Source: Sipunculus nudus (taxonomy: Eukaryota; Annelida; Sipuncula; Golfingiida; Sipunculidae). From it: a stretch of DNA of 64,000 bases. This document shows positions 1 to 11,584 of the stretch, in pieces. Position numbers and translations under genes: made by a program. The notes under the pieces were generated by a model that was given only the letters and a program-made list of their open reading frames with translations, was not told the origin of the DNA and searched no databases. Position 1 is the stretch's first letter. Every line of letters begins with the position of its first letter. The stretch is from assembly GCA_026874595.1 (NCBI GenBank), contig CM049315.1, forward strand, positions 60,880,889 through 60,944,888, read 5' to 3'.

Positions 1-948
1 TTTGTGTGCTACTGGCCAAAATATCTTGGACAGTCTCCATGGAAACCTGAAATTAGGTCATGGTGACCTATATAACTGGCCAAAAACATTTTAAGCATCC
101 AGACAGTCAGACAGGGGACAAAACTTGACTGTTGGTCTTAGAGTCTTCTGTCTTGGTATCCAAGGATGTCCTTCAAAAATGTGCATGGTCATTTTTAGCT
201 TAGTTGACTGCATACAAAATGGATAGATTTCATTGGAATGGCTTTACTTATTATTATGAAACTTCTCTTCTTGTTGATTTTGAAGAACTTTTAATTGCTA
301 CAGTTGAATGGGGATACCACCTTCAAAATTGGGCATTCAGGTGATAAAGTTTGCTTTTTTTTTTGTGAATGTCTTCCTAATCTGCTGAGGGTCATTACCC
401 TTTGGTCACTTGTTATATGTTTCCCCAGTTCAGTTTTGCTTTCATGGACATGGTCAGTTGGAGATTTATTTCATACTATCACAATTAAATATTCCATTTC
501 TTTATATTACTCTAGTTTAGTTCTGTTTCTCAAGCACCCTTGAGATTGTCTCAGATAATCTAAAATAAATTTGAGCTTCTCAAACATAGCAAAGCTCAGT
601 CTTCTTCTGAGTGATAGCAAAATTCGAACTTCTCTTCAAGTCAGATCTATGAAAATATTGAATGTTTGTGAACCTATAACTTCTGAAGATTTTTTCCTCA
701 AATTTGATAAACAAAGTTTCACCCAAGTTCTTTGAAAAGTTCAACAGTTGTTGACCTTAGTACATTTTTGCTCATCAGTTATTTGGTAGGCAGTAAGAAA
801 TAATGGTCACCCTTTGATCATCATAACATATGTGTATGAAATCCATACATGTGCACAGACTCAGTATTGTCACATATAGCTGTATGCTTGCTTGAAATTA
901 GTTTTTACCAAACTGTTTTTACTTGTTTATTAATTGTTAACCTTGTAG
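1..948 (+). other. intron (5' end outside window)
   Basis: Non-coding. The first ~110 bases (ggaaacctgaaattaggtca ...) match the interior of the AGCTCAGCTGA element family. The rest is unique AT-rich sequence in which I see nothing, ending in the acceptor at 947-948. Confidence 0.7.
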
Positions 949-1086
949 GTCCAAGCAACAGACAGGGACAGTGGTTTGAATGCCCAGGTAGAATACAAGA
1001 TAAAAAGTGGTGACCCATACCAGCACTTCCAGATTGACCCAACAGATGGCACCGTGCGGATTGCCTCAGAGGTTGACCGGGAGCAG
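949..1086 (+). CDS. FAT1: Fat-like cadherin exon a: cadherin repeat, first half
   Basis: The exon has 46 codons, phase 0 at both ends. The acceptor is ttgtag at 943-948 and the donor is CAG|gtcaga. It reads VQATDRDSGLNAQVEYKI at its start: the DRD and N residues are the calcium-binding DxD/N signature of an extracellular cadherin repeat, and the end ...IASEVDREQ is the usual strand before the next exon. It joins in frame to the exon at 2250. The domain acts outside the cell in calcium-dependent adhesion. The beginning of this repeat lies in an exon upstream of the window. Confidence 0.9.
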
Positions 1087-1104
1087 GTCAGATGTTGAGC
1101 CATA

Positions 1105-1530
1105 TTGATCATTTCTCTCTCCTTAACAAACTTGTTGTTGTTGAAATCACTGCATCATTTCTCTCTCCTCAACAAACTGTTGTTGTTTAAATCACTGCAT
1201 CATTTCTCTCTCCTCAACAAACTGATGTTGTTTAAATCACTGCATCATTTCTTTCTCCTCAGCAAACTGTTGTTGTTTAAATCACTGCATCATTTCTCTC
1301 TCCTCAACAAACTGTTGTTGTCTTAATCATTGCATCATTTCTCTCTCCTCAACAAACTGTTGATGTTTAAATCACTGCATCATTTCTCTCTCCTCAACAT
1401 ACTTTTCTTGTTTAAATCACTGCATCATTTCTCTCTCTTAAAAAAACTGTTGTTGTTTAAAATCACTACATCATTTCTTTCTCCTCAATAATCTGTTGTT
1501 GTTTAAATCACTGCATCATTTCTCTCTCAA
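1105..1530 (+). repeat. 45-bp minisatellite, about 9 copies
   Basis: Unit of 45 bp around catcatttctctctcctcaa and gttgtttaaatcactg, repeated about nine times. It starts only ~20 bp behind the donor at 1087. The long frame across it exists because 45 is a multiple of three; it is not a gene. Confidence 0.95.
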
Positions 1531-1534
1531 CATC

Positions 1535-2104
1535 AATTTGTATACCAAAAATTGGATCAGAATTTTGTAAAAATAGTTAAGTTATTAGCATAAATTCAAA
1601 ATCAGTACCTTAAATTTTGCCAAAATTTGATCATGGCACATTTATTCTCTGTAAGCACTGTTGATTTTATTTTTACAACATGTATATATAAGGATTTAAT
1701 ATTGTTTATTCTAAAATTTGAATGCAATTGATCAAAAACTGTAGGTTTTATTCAAGTTTTAGAAGACCTTGTCATACATAAATGTATACATCAGTTGCAG
1801 TCAGTGGTGTAGGGCCACCTAATAGTAATTAGTTATGCTTCCCTCTTGGCAGTTCCCTTGCTCAGCTGAGCTTGACTCTCCACTCCCTCCATGCAAAGGA
1901 TGCATAAACAAGATGAATTTTATAATTATTTATGTTAAATTTATTTTATTCTAGACGTTTGCTAAGCGCTACTGTAGCATTAGGATTTACAATTTCAAGT
2001 TCAACAATGCAACAAAAATTTAACCTTTTTTATGTGCACCAGGATTTAATATTTCTCTGTCATAGGCAAGTTCAGCTGAGCACTGACCCATGGGTTCCTT
2101 GATG
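1535..2104 (+). mobile_element. family A (AGCTCAGCTGA) element, 3' part
   Basis: Interior sequence shared with the copies at 22.0 and 54.5 kb (agtaccttaaattttgcc, the ctgtaagcactgttgattt type, the cataaacaagatgaat type). It ends with ttcagctgagcactgaccca tgggttcctt, the family's 3' terminus with its palindrome GACCCATGGGTt. The 5' half is missing. Confidence 0.65.
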
Positions 2105-2249
2105 TCACCAAACATACATGTTGTGTTTACAGCTACATCATTCTGTCATCTCAACAAACATTGTCACATAGAGACCTTCATTATTTTTTTGGTTGCATGA
2201 TTTTGAAGATTTTGTGTAATAATGGTATTTTGTTTTCATTCTGATACAG

Positions 2250-2393
2250 ATTTCCAGCTACACCCTAGACATACAGGCTTCTGATAAAGGAAACCCTCCA
2301 CAAATATCTGTTGTACCAGTGCATATTGAAGTACTTGACACCAACGACAACCCTCCAGAGTTCATGCAAGACAACTATACTGCCATGGTACAG
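2250..2393 (+). CDS. FAT1: Fat-like cadherin exon b: end of cadherin repeat and linker
   Basis: The exon has 48 codons, phase 0-0, with acceptor gatacag and donor CAG|gtgggt. It encodes YTLDIQASDKGNPP (the cadherin A-x-D-x-G-x-P signature) and the calcium linker LDTNDNPPEF, which ends one repeat and opens the next with NYTAMVQ. It completes the repeat begun in the previous exon. The next constitutive exon (19340) continues the new repeat directly. A 36-bp exon at 7228 can be inserted between them. Confidence 0.92.
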
Positions 2394-2624
2394 GTGGGTC
2401 GTCTTCATCATCTAGTACAGATGTTTGTATGTTAGTCTGTTGATAGTGAAACGGACGATACTAGATACGGTTATTGATCAGAGCAACATGACTGATCATG
2501 GTGATCACTGCTGTTAGAGGTTTTAAACTGCTTTCTAAAGAACTGATTGTAATAGGGTGAAGAATTAAGACGGCACAGAGTTTAAAATAGCTAAAAAGAG
2601 AGTTGACATATGCTTCATATAAAT

Positions 2625-5600
2625 ACGTGTTGGACATGCTGATCCCTTGGCCAGTACACTCCCTCTTTAATATTGTTTTTACTCATGGACATGCTGATCC
2701 CTTGGCCAGTACACTCTCCTCTTTAATATTGTTTATACTCATTGACATGGTGATCCCTTGGCCAGTACACTCTCCTCTTTAATATTGTTCATACTCATTG
2801 ACATGCTGATCCCTTGGCCAGTACAGTCTCCTCTTTAATATTGTTTATATTCATTGACATGGTGAGCCCTTGGCCAGTACACTCCCCTATTTAATATTGT
2901 TTATACTCATGGACATGTTGATCCCTTGGCCAGTAGACTCTCTCTTTAAATATTGTTTATACTCATTGACATGGTGATCCCTTGGCCAGTACACTCCCCT
3001 CTTTAATATTGTCTATACTCATGGACATGCTGATCCCTTGGCCAGTACAGTCTCCTCTTTAATATTGTTTATATTCATTGACATTATGATCCCTTGGCCA
3101 GTACACTCCCCTTTTTAATATTGTTTATACTCATGGACATGCTGATCCCTTGGCCAGTACACTCCCCTCTTTAATATTGTTTATACTCATTGACATGGTG
3201 ATCCCTTGGCCAGTACACTCCCCTCTTTAATATTGTCTATACTCATGGACATGCTGATCCCTTGGCCAGTACAGTCTCCTCTTTAATATTGTTTATATTC
3301 ATTGACATGGTGATCCCTTGGCCAGTACACTCCCCTCTTTAATATTGTTTATACTCATGGACATGCTGATCCCTTGGCCAGTACAGTCTCCTCTTTAATA
3401 TTGTTTATATTCATTGACATGGTGATCCCTTGGCCAGTACACTCCCCTCTTTAATATTGTTCATACTCATTGACATGTTGATCCCTTGGCCAGTAGACTC
3501 TCTCTTTAAATATTGTTTATACTCATTGACATGCTGATCCCTTGGCCAGTACACTCCCCTCTTTAATATTGTCTATACTCATGGACATGCTGATCCCTTG
3601 GCCAGTACAGTCTCCTCTTTAATATTGTTTATATTCATTGACATGGTGATCCCTTGGCCAGTACACTCCCCTCTTTAATATTGTTTATACTCATGGACAT
3701 GCTGATCCCTTGGCCAGTACACTCCCCTCTTTAATATTGTTTATACTCATTGACATGGTGATCCCTTGGCCAGTACACTCCCCTCTTTAATATTGTCTAT
3801 ACTCATGGACATGCTGATCCCTTGGCCAGTACAGTCTCCTCTTTAATATTGTTTATATTCATTGACATGGTGATCCCTTGGCCTATACGCTCTCTCTTTA
3901 ATATTGTTTATACTCATTGACATGTTGATCCCTTGGCCAGTAGACTCTCTCTTTAAATATTGTTTATACTCATTGACATGGTGATCCCTTGGCCAGTACA
4001 CTCCCCACTTTAATATTGTCTATACTCATGGACATGCTGATCCCTTGGCCAGTACAGTCTCCTCTTTAATACTGTTTATATTCATTGACATGGTGATCCC
4101 TTGGCCAGTACACTCCCTCTTTAATATTGTTTATACTCGTGGACATGCTGATCCCTTGGCCAGTACACTCCTTCTTTAATATTGTTTATACTCATTGACA
4201 TGGTGATCCCTTGGCCTATACGCTCTCTCTTTAATATTGTTTATACTCGTGGACATGCTGATCCCTTGGCTAGTACACTCCCCTCTTTAATATTGTTTAT
4301 ACTCATTGACATGCTGATCCCTTGGCCAGTACACTCCCCTCTTTAATATTGTTTATACTCATTGACATGTTGATCCCTTGGCCAGTACACTCCCTCTTTT
4401 ATATTGTTTATACTCATTGAATTGTTGATCCCTTGGCCAGTACACTCCCCTCTTTAATATTGTTTATACTCATTGACATGTTGATCCCTTGGCCAGTAGA
4501 CTCTCTCTTTAATATTGTTTATACTCATGGACATGCTGATCCCTTGGCCAGTTCACTCCCTCTTTAATATTGTTTATACTTATGGACATGCTGATCCCTT
4601 GGCCAGTACACTCCCCTCTTTAATATTGTTTATACTCATTGACATGTTGATCCCTTGGCCAGTACACTCCCCTCTTTAATATTGTTTATACTCATTGACA
4701 TGGTGATCCCTTGGCCAGTACACTCCCCTCTTTAATATTGTCTATACTCATGGACATGCTGATCCCTTGGCCAGTACACTCCCCTCTTTAATATTGTTTA
4801 TACTCATGGTTATGCTGATCCCTTGGCCAGTACACTCCTCTCTTTAATATTGTTTATACTCATGGACATGCTGATCCCTGGGCCAGTACACTCCCTCTTT
4901 AATATTGTTTATACTCATTAACATGTTGATCCTTTGGCCAGTACACTCCCCTCTTTAATATTGTTTATATTCATTGACATGTTGATCCCTTGGCCAGTAG
5001 ATTCTCTCTTTAATATTGTTTATACTCATGGATATGCTGATCCCTTGGCCAGTACACTCCCCTCTTTAAAATTGTTTATACTCATTGACATGTTGATCCC
5101 TTGGCCAGTAGACTCTCTCTTTGATATTGTTTATACTCATGGACCTGTTGATCCCTTGGCCAGTACACTCCCCTCTTTCATATTGTTTATACTCATTGAC
5201 ATGTTGATCCCTTGGCCAGTACACTCCCTCTTTTATATTGTTTATACTCATTGACATGTTGATCCCTTGGCCAGTAGACTCTCTCTTTAATATTGTTTAT
5301 ACTCATGGACATGCTGATCCCTTGGCCAGTACACTCCCCTCTTTAAAATTGTTTATACTCATTGACATGTTGATCCCTTGGCCAGTAGACTCTCTCTTTA
5401 ATAATGTTTATACTCATGGACATGTTGATCCCTTGGCCAGTACACTCCCCTCTTTAATATTGTTTATACTCATTGACATGTTGATCCCTTGGCCAGTACA
5501 CTCCCTCTTTAATATTGTTTATACTCATGGACATGCTGATCCCTTGGCCAGTACACTCCCCTCTTTAATATTGTTTATACTCATGGACATGCTGATCCCT

Positions 5601-5742
5601 TGGCCAGTACACTATCTCTTTAATATTGTTTATACTCATGGACATGCTGATCCCTTGGCCAGTACACTCCCCTCTTTAATATTGTTTATACTCTTGGACA
5701 TGCTGATCCCTTGGCCAGTACACTCCCCTCTTTAATATTGTG
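2625..5742 (+). repeat. 56-bp minisatellite, about 55 copies
   Basis: Unit of 56-57 bp containing catgctgatcccttggccag and tttaatattgtttatactca, repeated without break for 3.1 kb. Variants alternate between 'catggacatgctg' and 'cattgacatggtg' or 'catgttg' types, giving local two- and three-unit patterns. It is intronic; reading frames through it are by-products. Confidence 0.97.
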
Positions 5743-7227
5743 AAGCTTTCAAAATGTCATACCCATATTATATTTTCCTCTAATTGGCCCCCTGCATCCT
5801 GCTTAAAAAGGATGCCTGCAATTAAATGGCTGGCTGAGGTTAAAATAGAAATGTAATTTTCACAGATTTCAAAATAAATCTTCCAGTAGATTTTTGGTTT
5901 CACTGAAAATGTATATGGTATTAATCTAGAAGTTTTAATGAATTTATAGTTTCTTGTTGAAAATGCCATATAAAGTTTAAAATTGAGTATAGTTATGTCT
6001 GTTATATCTGGTTATACATGTTGCTTTACTTGTAATAATATAAAGTGCATAACAAAGGCACAGGTTAATGCAAGGCCAGAAGAGGTAGCATGTTAATGTG
6101 TAAATGTGACCAGTTTATCTCAGGGACTTAAAACATGTGCTAACTGACAGAACAAACTAACTTCTCCCTGCCAGACCAGATGACGGAGTGTCACAAAATG
6201 ACACCCCAGTTTTTGCTTCTAATCCAAGACCTATTGTAAGCCATGAAGCATGACAGGATTTGTGTACAAGTGGATTACAATAAATCCATGGACTGGAGAA
6301 AATTGTCATGGACAGACCTAGGTGATCAATTCATAAATATAATTGGTTCTGAATGTTATTATTAAGAAAATTTGTTCATTTTCTTCAGTAGATGTAGCAG
6401 GTATACATTTCCACCTGCAGGTGACATGTTAATTTACCAATTTGACGTTGTTTTCTTTTATTGTAAAATGTTTCATGGAAAATGGAAAATATCTTGTAAT
6501 GAGCAAATTTGCACTAAGTAAAACATCCCATTGAAAGAATCAGCAGACACTATGAGACTTTGTTGCCATCTTTCCAAAATCATGTTCAGTAAGCTGGATT
6601 TATTGTGGTCCACTTCTGTATCTTGTTTAGCTGACACTGCCTGACTTAATGATATCTTCTGTATTAAGACATGACCTGTAATACTTACACTCTCCATGTA
6701 CTAATTACTGTGTAATTTAAGGCTAACAGAACAGTTGATACTGTTTAAACCTTGAAAAAAACAACCTGTAACTTATAATGTCTTGTACCCTGGATGCTCT
6801 GACCACTCTAAACTGCATGTTGAGGAAGACTATATGGGAATACATGTATAAATACTAAATCCACAGTTAACTCCATATATATTCACAAAAGTTGTGCCCC
6901 GATAATAAATTAATAATTTGTCCAATTTCGATTAGTTTGTCTTTCATTCCTGTTGTAAGTTCAACAAATCTTATTAGCTCCTCTCATAATGTTTTCATCT
7001 ACCCAGCACCTAACTGACTTTATCAAATGTAAAGAAATCTCCCATTTAATATCTAAATAATCCATTTTCAACTGTTAATTTTTTTTCGATATTTTAAGGC
7101 TAAAGTTTCAGTATTTGCTGAAGTTGTTAGTGTTTGTAGAAACTTTGGCTCAGAGCATTCTGTGGTATGTGTGTGGTTTAAGAAATGATCAATGTGATGT
7201 TATGTTTTTACCTGCCTGCTACCCAAG
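5743..7227 (+). other. intron, unique sequence
   Basis: AT-rich intron between the 56-bp array and the 36-bp microexon. No exon, RNA gene or repeat is recognised. Confidence 0.6.
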
Positions 7228-7263
7228 GTGACCGATGAGGGTGTGCCATCAGGAATAGCACGT
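7228..7263 (+). CDS. FAT1: candidate 36-bp cassette microexon in a cadherin repeat
   Basis: Twelve codons, VTDEGVPSGIAR, phase 0-0. They are flanked by a pyrimidine-rich acceptor (tacctgcctgctacccaag) and a perfect consensus donor CGT|gtaagt. The peptide looks like the first strand of a cadherin repeat (V-x-E-x-x-P-x-G). Yet the join of exon b to the exon at 19340 without it (MVQ-EGNNVGYRVIKV) aligns with a normal Fat repeat without any gap. It is therefore probably an alternative or optional insert that changes the first strand or loop. The splice sites and phase are seen in the sequence; that it is used is inference. Confidence 0.65.
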
Positions 7264-7887
7264 GTAAGTTACCATGTCAACAAGTTGTAGGATCCCCTGT
7301 ACCATTTTGTGAATGGGTAGCTTAGTGACTCGTGGAATGGAATGTTGCCGTACTCTAATCATGTCTGTGTCATCGTGTTCACCTGTTTCTACCTTCCATC
7401 TTTACTTTACTTGTCCTTGTCTACTAGGTTTGCTGCATGTATTAATAGCTTACTGTTTCTGTGATTGACAGGCTAATCAAGCCCTGCAGTGCTAGAAATG
7501 AGTTAACACCAGTAAACATTCATGGGATATCCATTAAGGGTTTTGGTAGATATCAGGATATTAACCAAGGGAAATCTAATTAAGAAAGGAATTGTTTTTG
7601 TTTTTATTTGTCATAGCTGGAATATGTCCAAAGTACTCTATCAGACACCAGGCTGAGGAATTAACAAATGGATTTCTGATGGTTAAAATGACTGATTGAA
7701 TAAATAAGATTTCAGAATATAAAATTTGATAATATAAACATGGTAACAGTAAACATAGTAAATAATGAAACTGAAGAGGCTGCAGATATACCAGCACAGT
7801 TGAGTTTTTTACTTTTACTAAATTGTATACCTTTAAGTCATTTATATTATCATAAATTATAATACCCTCTTTATTTTCATGTGTATT

Positions 7888-8351
7888 TATCCCCTCGCAA
7901 CAAAGTTGCAGGAAGGGATATATGACGCCTCCGTTAATGTGTCTGTTCGTCTGTCTGTCTAAGCATCCTTCTGTACAAAATTTGCTTGTGGACCAATTTT
8001 AAGCAAAGCTTTATGACCAAAACCTTTCATCTTTCAAATATGGCTCACACACGACCACCCTCAGATGAAGAATCCTTTCATTTTTGAGGTCACCAGGGTC
8101 AAAGGTCAAGACCACAGGACCCACTTCTTGAAAAAAGTTTTGGACGCGTTTTAAGCCAAACCGTACGACCAAAATCCTTCATCTTTCATATATGTCTCGC
8201 CCACCCATGACTGAAGAACCCTATCGACTTTTAGGTCACAGGGTCAAAGGTCAAGGTCACAGAGCTGCCCTGCTGATTTTGACACTGTAATACACCCAGT
8301 TAAGTTATGCTCCAATGTGAGGGGATGCTCCACTTTACGGTGCCCTTGTAT
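7888..8351 (+). mobile_element. family C element (ATCCCCTC ... CTTGTA), about 460 bp
   Basis: It begins ttATCCCCTCGCAACAAAGT. Near its right end lies the inverse GAGGGGAT (about 8320), then ~20 bases and the terminus gtgcccttgta. In between are two ~110-bp units with AGGTCA motifs (gggtcaaaggtcaa). A 5' terminal repeat whose partner is subterminal at the 3' side is the arrangement described for non-autonomous Helentron-type Helitrons; the assignment is inference. Confidence 0.5.
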
Positions 8352-8930
8352 TCAACCTGCATCCTGCACATGAATTCTGTTGATAAAAAGGGATTTTGTT
8401 TCTTTTGTTTCTGCTTGCCCCAGTTTGTAATGCTTTGTTAATGGTGCTGTATCTGTTTAATTGAATCTAGTTCTAAGGATTCATCATAAATTTTTTCAAG
8501 TCTTAAAATTTCATATTCTAGCACTTAATGGATATTTTAACCAGACAATAATTTTACTATTAAACCAACTTACTATTTAAGTATATTAATATAGTGATTT
8601 GAAATTCTTATTTTGTTGAGCAGACAAAAAGTGATTAAAGCTATGCCAGTTGTACTTCTTCTGTCTTTCAGCCAGGTGCCAGCAGGGCACAGAGTTAGAT
8701 ATTTCTTACTTAAAACTCAAAAAAGTCCTGCAGAAATGTCCACAGAACCCTATATTTTAGATCCCTTTGACCCATATTTTGCCAGGCATTAGCTAAAAAC
8801 TTGAAATACACTTTTGTGTGTTCCTGGTTTGCTGAATAACTATAATCATTGAATATTAACATTTAAATAATTTGCCTCCTTCAGACATATTTTACTGTCA
8901 AACAAACTTCGGAGATAATCTGTCTACAGT

Positions 8931-10061
8931 TTTTAGCGAACCTGTGAGCTTATGCGATGGTGCAGCATATGCATCAACTTACATTTTACTGGGAAAAAGC
9001 TATGAAACCTTTGAAAATCTTCTCCTCTGAAATCATTCAGCTAAATTATTTAATGTTTATCAGAAATGATCCCAAAGATGAGCTCTCTCAAGTTTGTTAA
9101 AATGGTTTGGGTTTAATGAATTTTGGCCAAGTTACAGTAATTTTAACTTAGTCAATTGGCCAAGTAAGCATACTAACATTACAACCTCTGAAACGGCAGG
9201 AGCTAGACACTCCAGTTTTGTGCAAATGTAGGTCACATGACTCATATTTGAAATTGAGGTTCATGTGGTGCCACCTACATCAAGTGTTTTTTATGGGCAA
9301 AAAAATAATTTTAGCCCCTTTCAGCCACTACATTAGCAATGTTTTATGATGAAACTGTCAACCGAATGGTTCAATTCTTCGCAAACGTTATCCTACTGCC
9401 AACTGCAGACTGCCAACTGTTTCATATTTTGCAACAGGCCAAGTTTCAGTCTGGGTGTGTTCGTAGGTTTGGCAGACTGCCAACTGTTTCAGATTAGGCA
9501 ACAGGTCAAGAGTTCAGTCAGTACAGCCAAGTGCAGGTCAAGAGTTCACTCAGTGCAGCAGGTGCAGCTGGTGTTTTGTTCCGGTTCACTTTTGGCAACT
9601 CAAGAGAAGTTTGTTGTTTCTGCCTGAAATTTTGGTCTGTCCATGCATCTTTGATGGCTTTCATATACACAAGACTTTTGCACAGTGTATGAACCTGCTT
9701 ATTTCTCAGGAGGGATTTGATTTTCAGCCTGAAATCGTGCATATCTATACTTATTGGATAGCTTCATTGTATACAAGACTGGTGGCACCACCTACTATAA
9801 TTTTAGCAGTGTATGTTCCTGTATATTTCTCAGGAGGGATTTGATATGTTAGCCTGAAATGGACACATGTATACATATCTGATAGCCCAAGAGTGGCTTG
9901 AAGTACCTGCCTGAAATATTACATGTCCATACATCTTTGATGGCTTTCTCATACACAAGACTAGTGGTGCCACCTACAATCATTTTGTGTTGTGTACATC
10001 AATGCCAGTATTTCAGGAGTGATATTTTTGTTATTAGTGCTTTAGGCCTGTAGGCCTTGTT
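8931..10061 (+). mobile_element. family B element (tttttagc ... AGGCCTGTAGGCCTTGTT)
   Basis: It starts tttttagcgaacctgtgagc, holds several ~110-170-bp internal units with ggtggcaccacctac and 'ccatgcatctttgatggctt'. It ends at the hairpin AGGCCTgtAGGCCT followed by TTGTT. Further copies lie at 17.1-18.2, 26.1-29.2 and 53.3 kb. No transposase frame is seen, so it is non-autonomous. Confidence 0.65.
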
Positions 10062-11580
10062 CAGAATTTCCCACACAGATGTTTTAGACATATTTAGGAG
10101 GGAAAGTTACTAGGTGTCAGAATAAAAAGGAGGACAGGTGACACTGAAATAGTGTGTATGAAGGTCCCCATGGCAGTTTCTTCCAAGTATAAACAACTGA
10201 TAGCTTTTGGTGATTTGGTTCAGCATGGTTCAGTTAATAATGGGTTAAATAAAATAATTTTTAATTTGAACATCAGATGACACATTTTTATGTCATATAA
10301 GTTACTAATCATTCAGTCGTTGGTTCAGTAGTGATTGAGACTAGGTCCCAGTGTTATGAGTCAGCACATCAGCTGAGTGTCAGAACCCATGGTCTCTTAG
10401 TTTTCAGTATAATTAGGTTACATTTGCCTGCCTTATCCATTATTACCAAACACTCTGAGTATAACTATGCACCAAAGTGCAGCATATAAGCTACCTTTTT
10501 CTGTGAAATATTAAATCACCATTTTTACTTTATAAATCAAGTACCTTAGAGAAAACTACAACCATATAAGATGCGAAATTAATAATGCATAAATTAAACA
10601 AAAATAAGTCTGAATGAAAAAGTTTTCCCGTAAAAGGTGAATAGTTTTTACTACAAGTCTGTTGAATGGATCGCTCGAAGGAGACTAGTCAATATGAGAC
10701 TGAGACTGAGAGCAGCTAGACCCTGTTTGGTTTGAATGGTTTACAGAATCACCAGGTCTACTTGCACCTGGACAGCCCTGTTTCATTCTTTTTACTGGAT
10801 GGTTACTTAAGTAGATAGTGTGCTATCTTTCTCAGCCAATGTGATTTCACCCAAGATAATTTGTAATTCTGTTGAGACTGAGGGACACAAGCTGTTATTT
10901 TTCTGGTCACTGCTGGTTTGGTTTGGTTCTTGAGTTAAGACTTCTAAGGCACCTTTATGTGGTACAAATGGTTGATTTTGCATGATTTGGTATCTGGCTA
11001 GGGATTCAGATAATAGCCTTTCTTCACCAAGGCTGGATTGGTTTCAGGGTCTTGTAAGGGTTATAGTGGTTATATCTGGTTATGTCAGCTCTGGTAAGGT
11101 AAGACCAGGACATTCTACATGTATATTTAAGTGGTGTCCCTGCTTAATTGTTACCAGCTTAGATTTTTAGTCTGTTTATAATGTATTGTTGGAATGTATA
11201 TAGCTGTAAAGGTTACAGATGACTGATTTGGTGTTCTGACAAACTGGAACGCATATACTTTTGGGTATAATACCCTTTAATTGGCAAGAACAGTTATACT
11301 TAGATGGATAATACCCTTTTTTCGGTAGCTACAGGTAGGCTCAAAGGTATAATGGCCTTGTTACTGGCACCACAGTTCAAGCAATCCAGATCAAAACTCT
11401 TTCAAAATGGTTGACATGGGCATAATACAAACCAGTTTGTAGATTACACCTGACCGCCTACCCAGGCCAAGTGGTAGACCTCAAAATTAATGGCATCTCA
11501 GTAACAATTCAAGTTTAATTGTTTTGGGAAGATCACATTAACCACTGAGACCTTTCTGGGGCAGCAAAACTTCTCTGAAT
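10062..11580 (+). other. intron, unique sequence
   Basis: Between a family B element and the 38-bp array. No exon or known element is recognised. A short region near 11590-11700 is already a degenerate start of the array. Confidence 0.5.
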
Positions 11581-11584
11581 GTTT

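Noticed and set aside
4934-5735. Long + strand reading frames (…LIPWPVDSLFNIVYTHG…) at 4.9-5.7 kb
   Set aside because: They run through the 56-bp array where a few 57-bp units happen to keep frame; no start context, no domain, flanked by intron.
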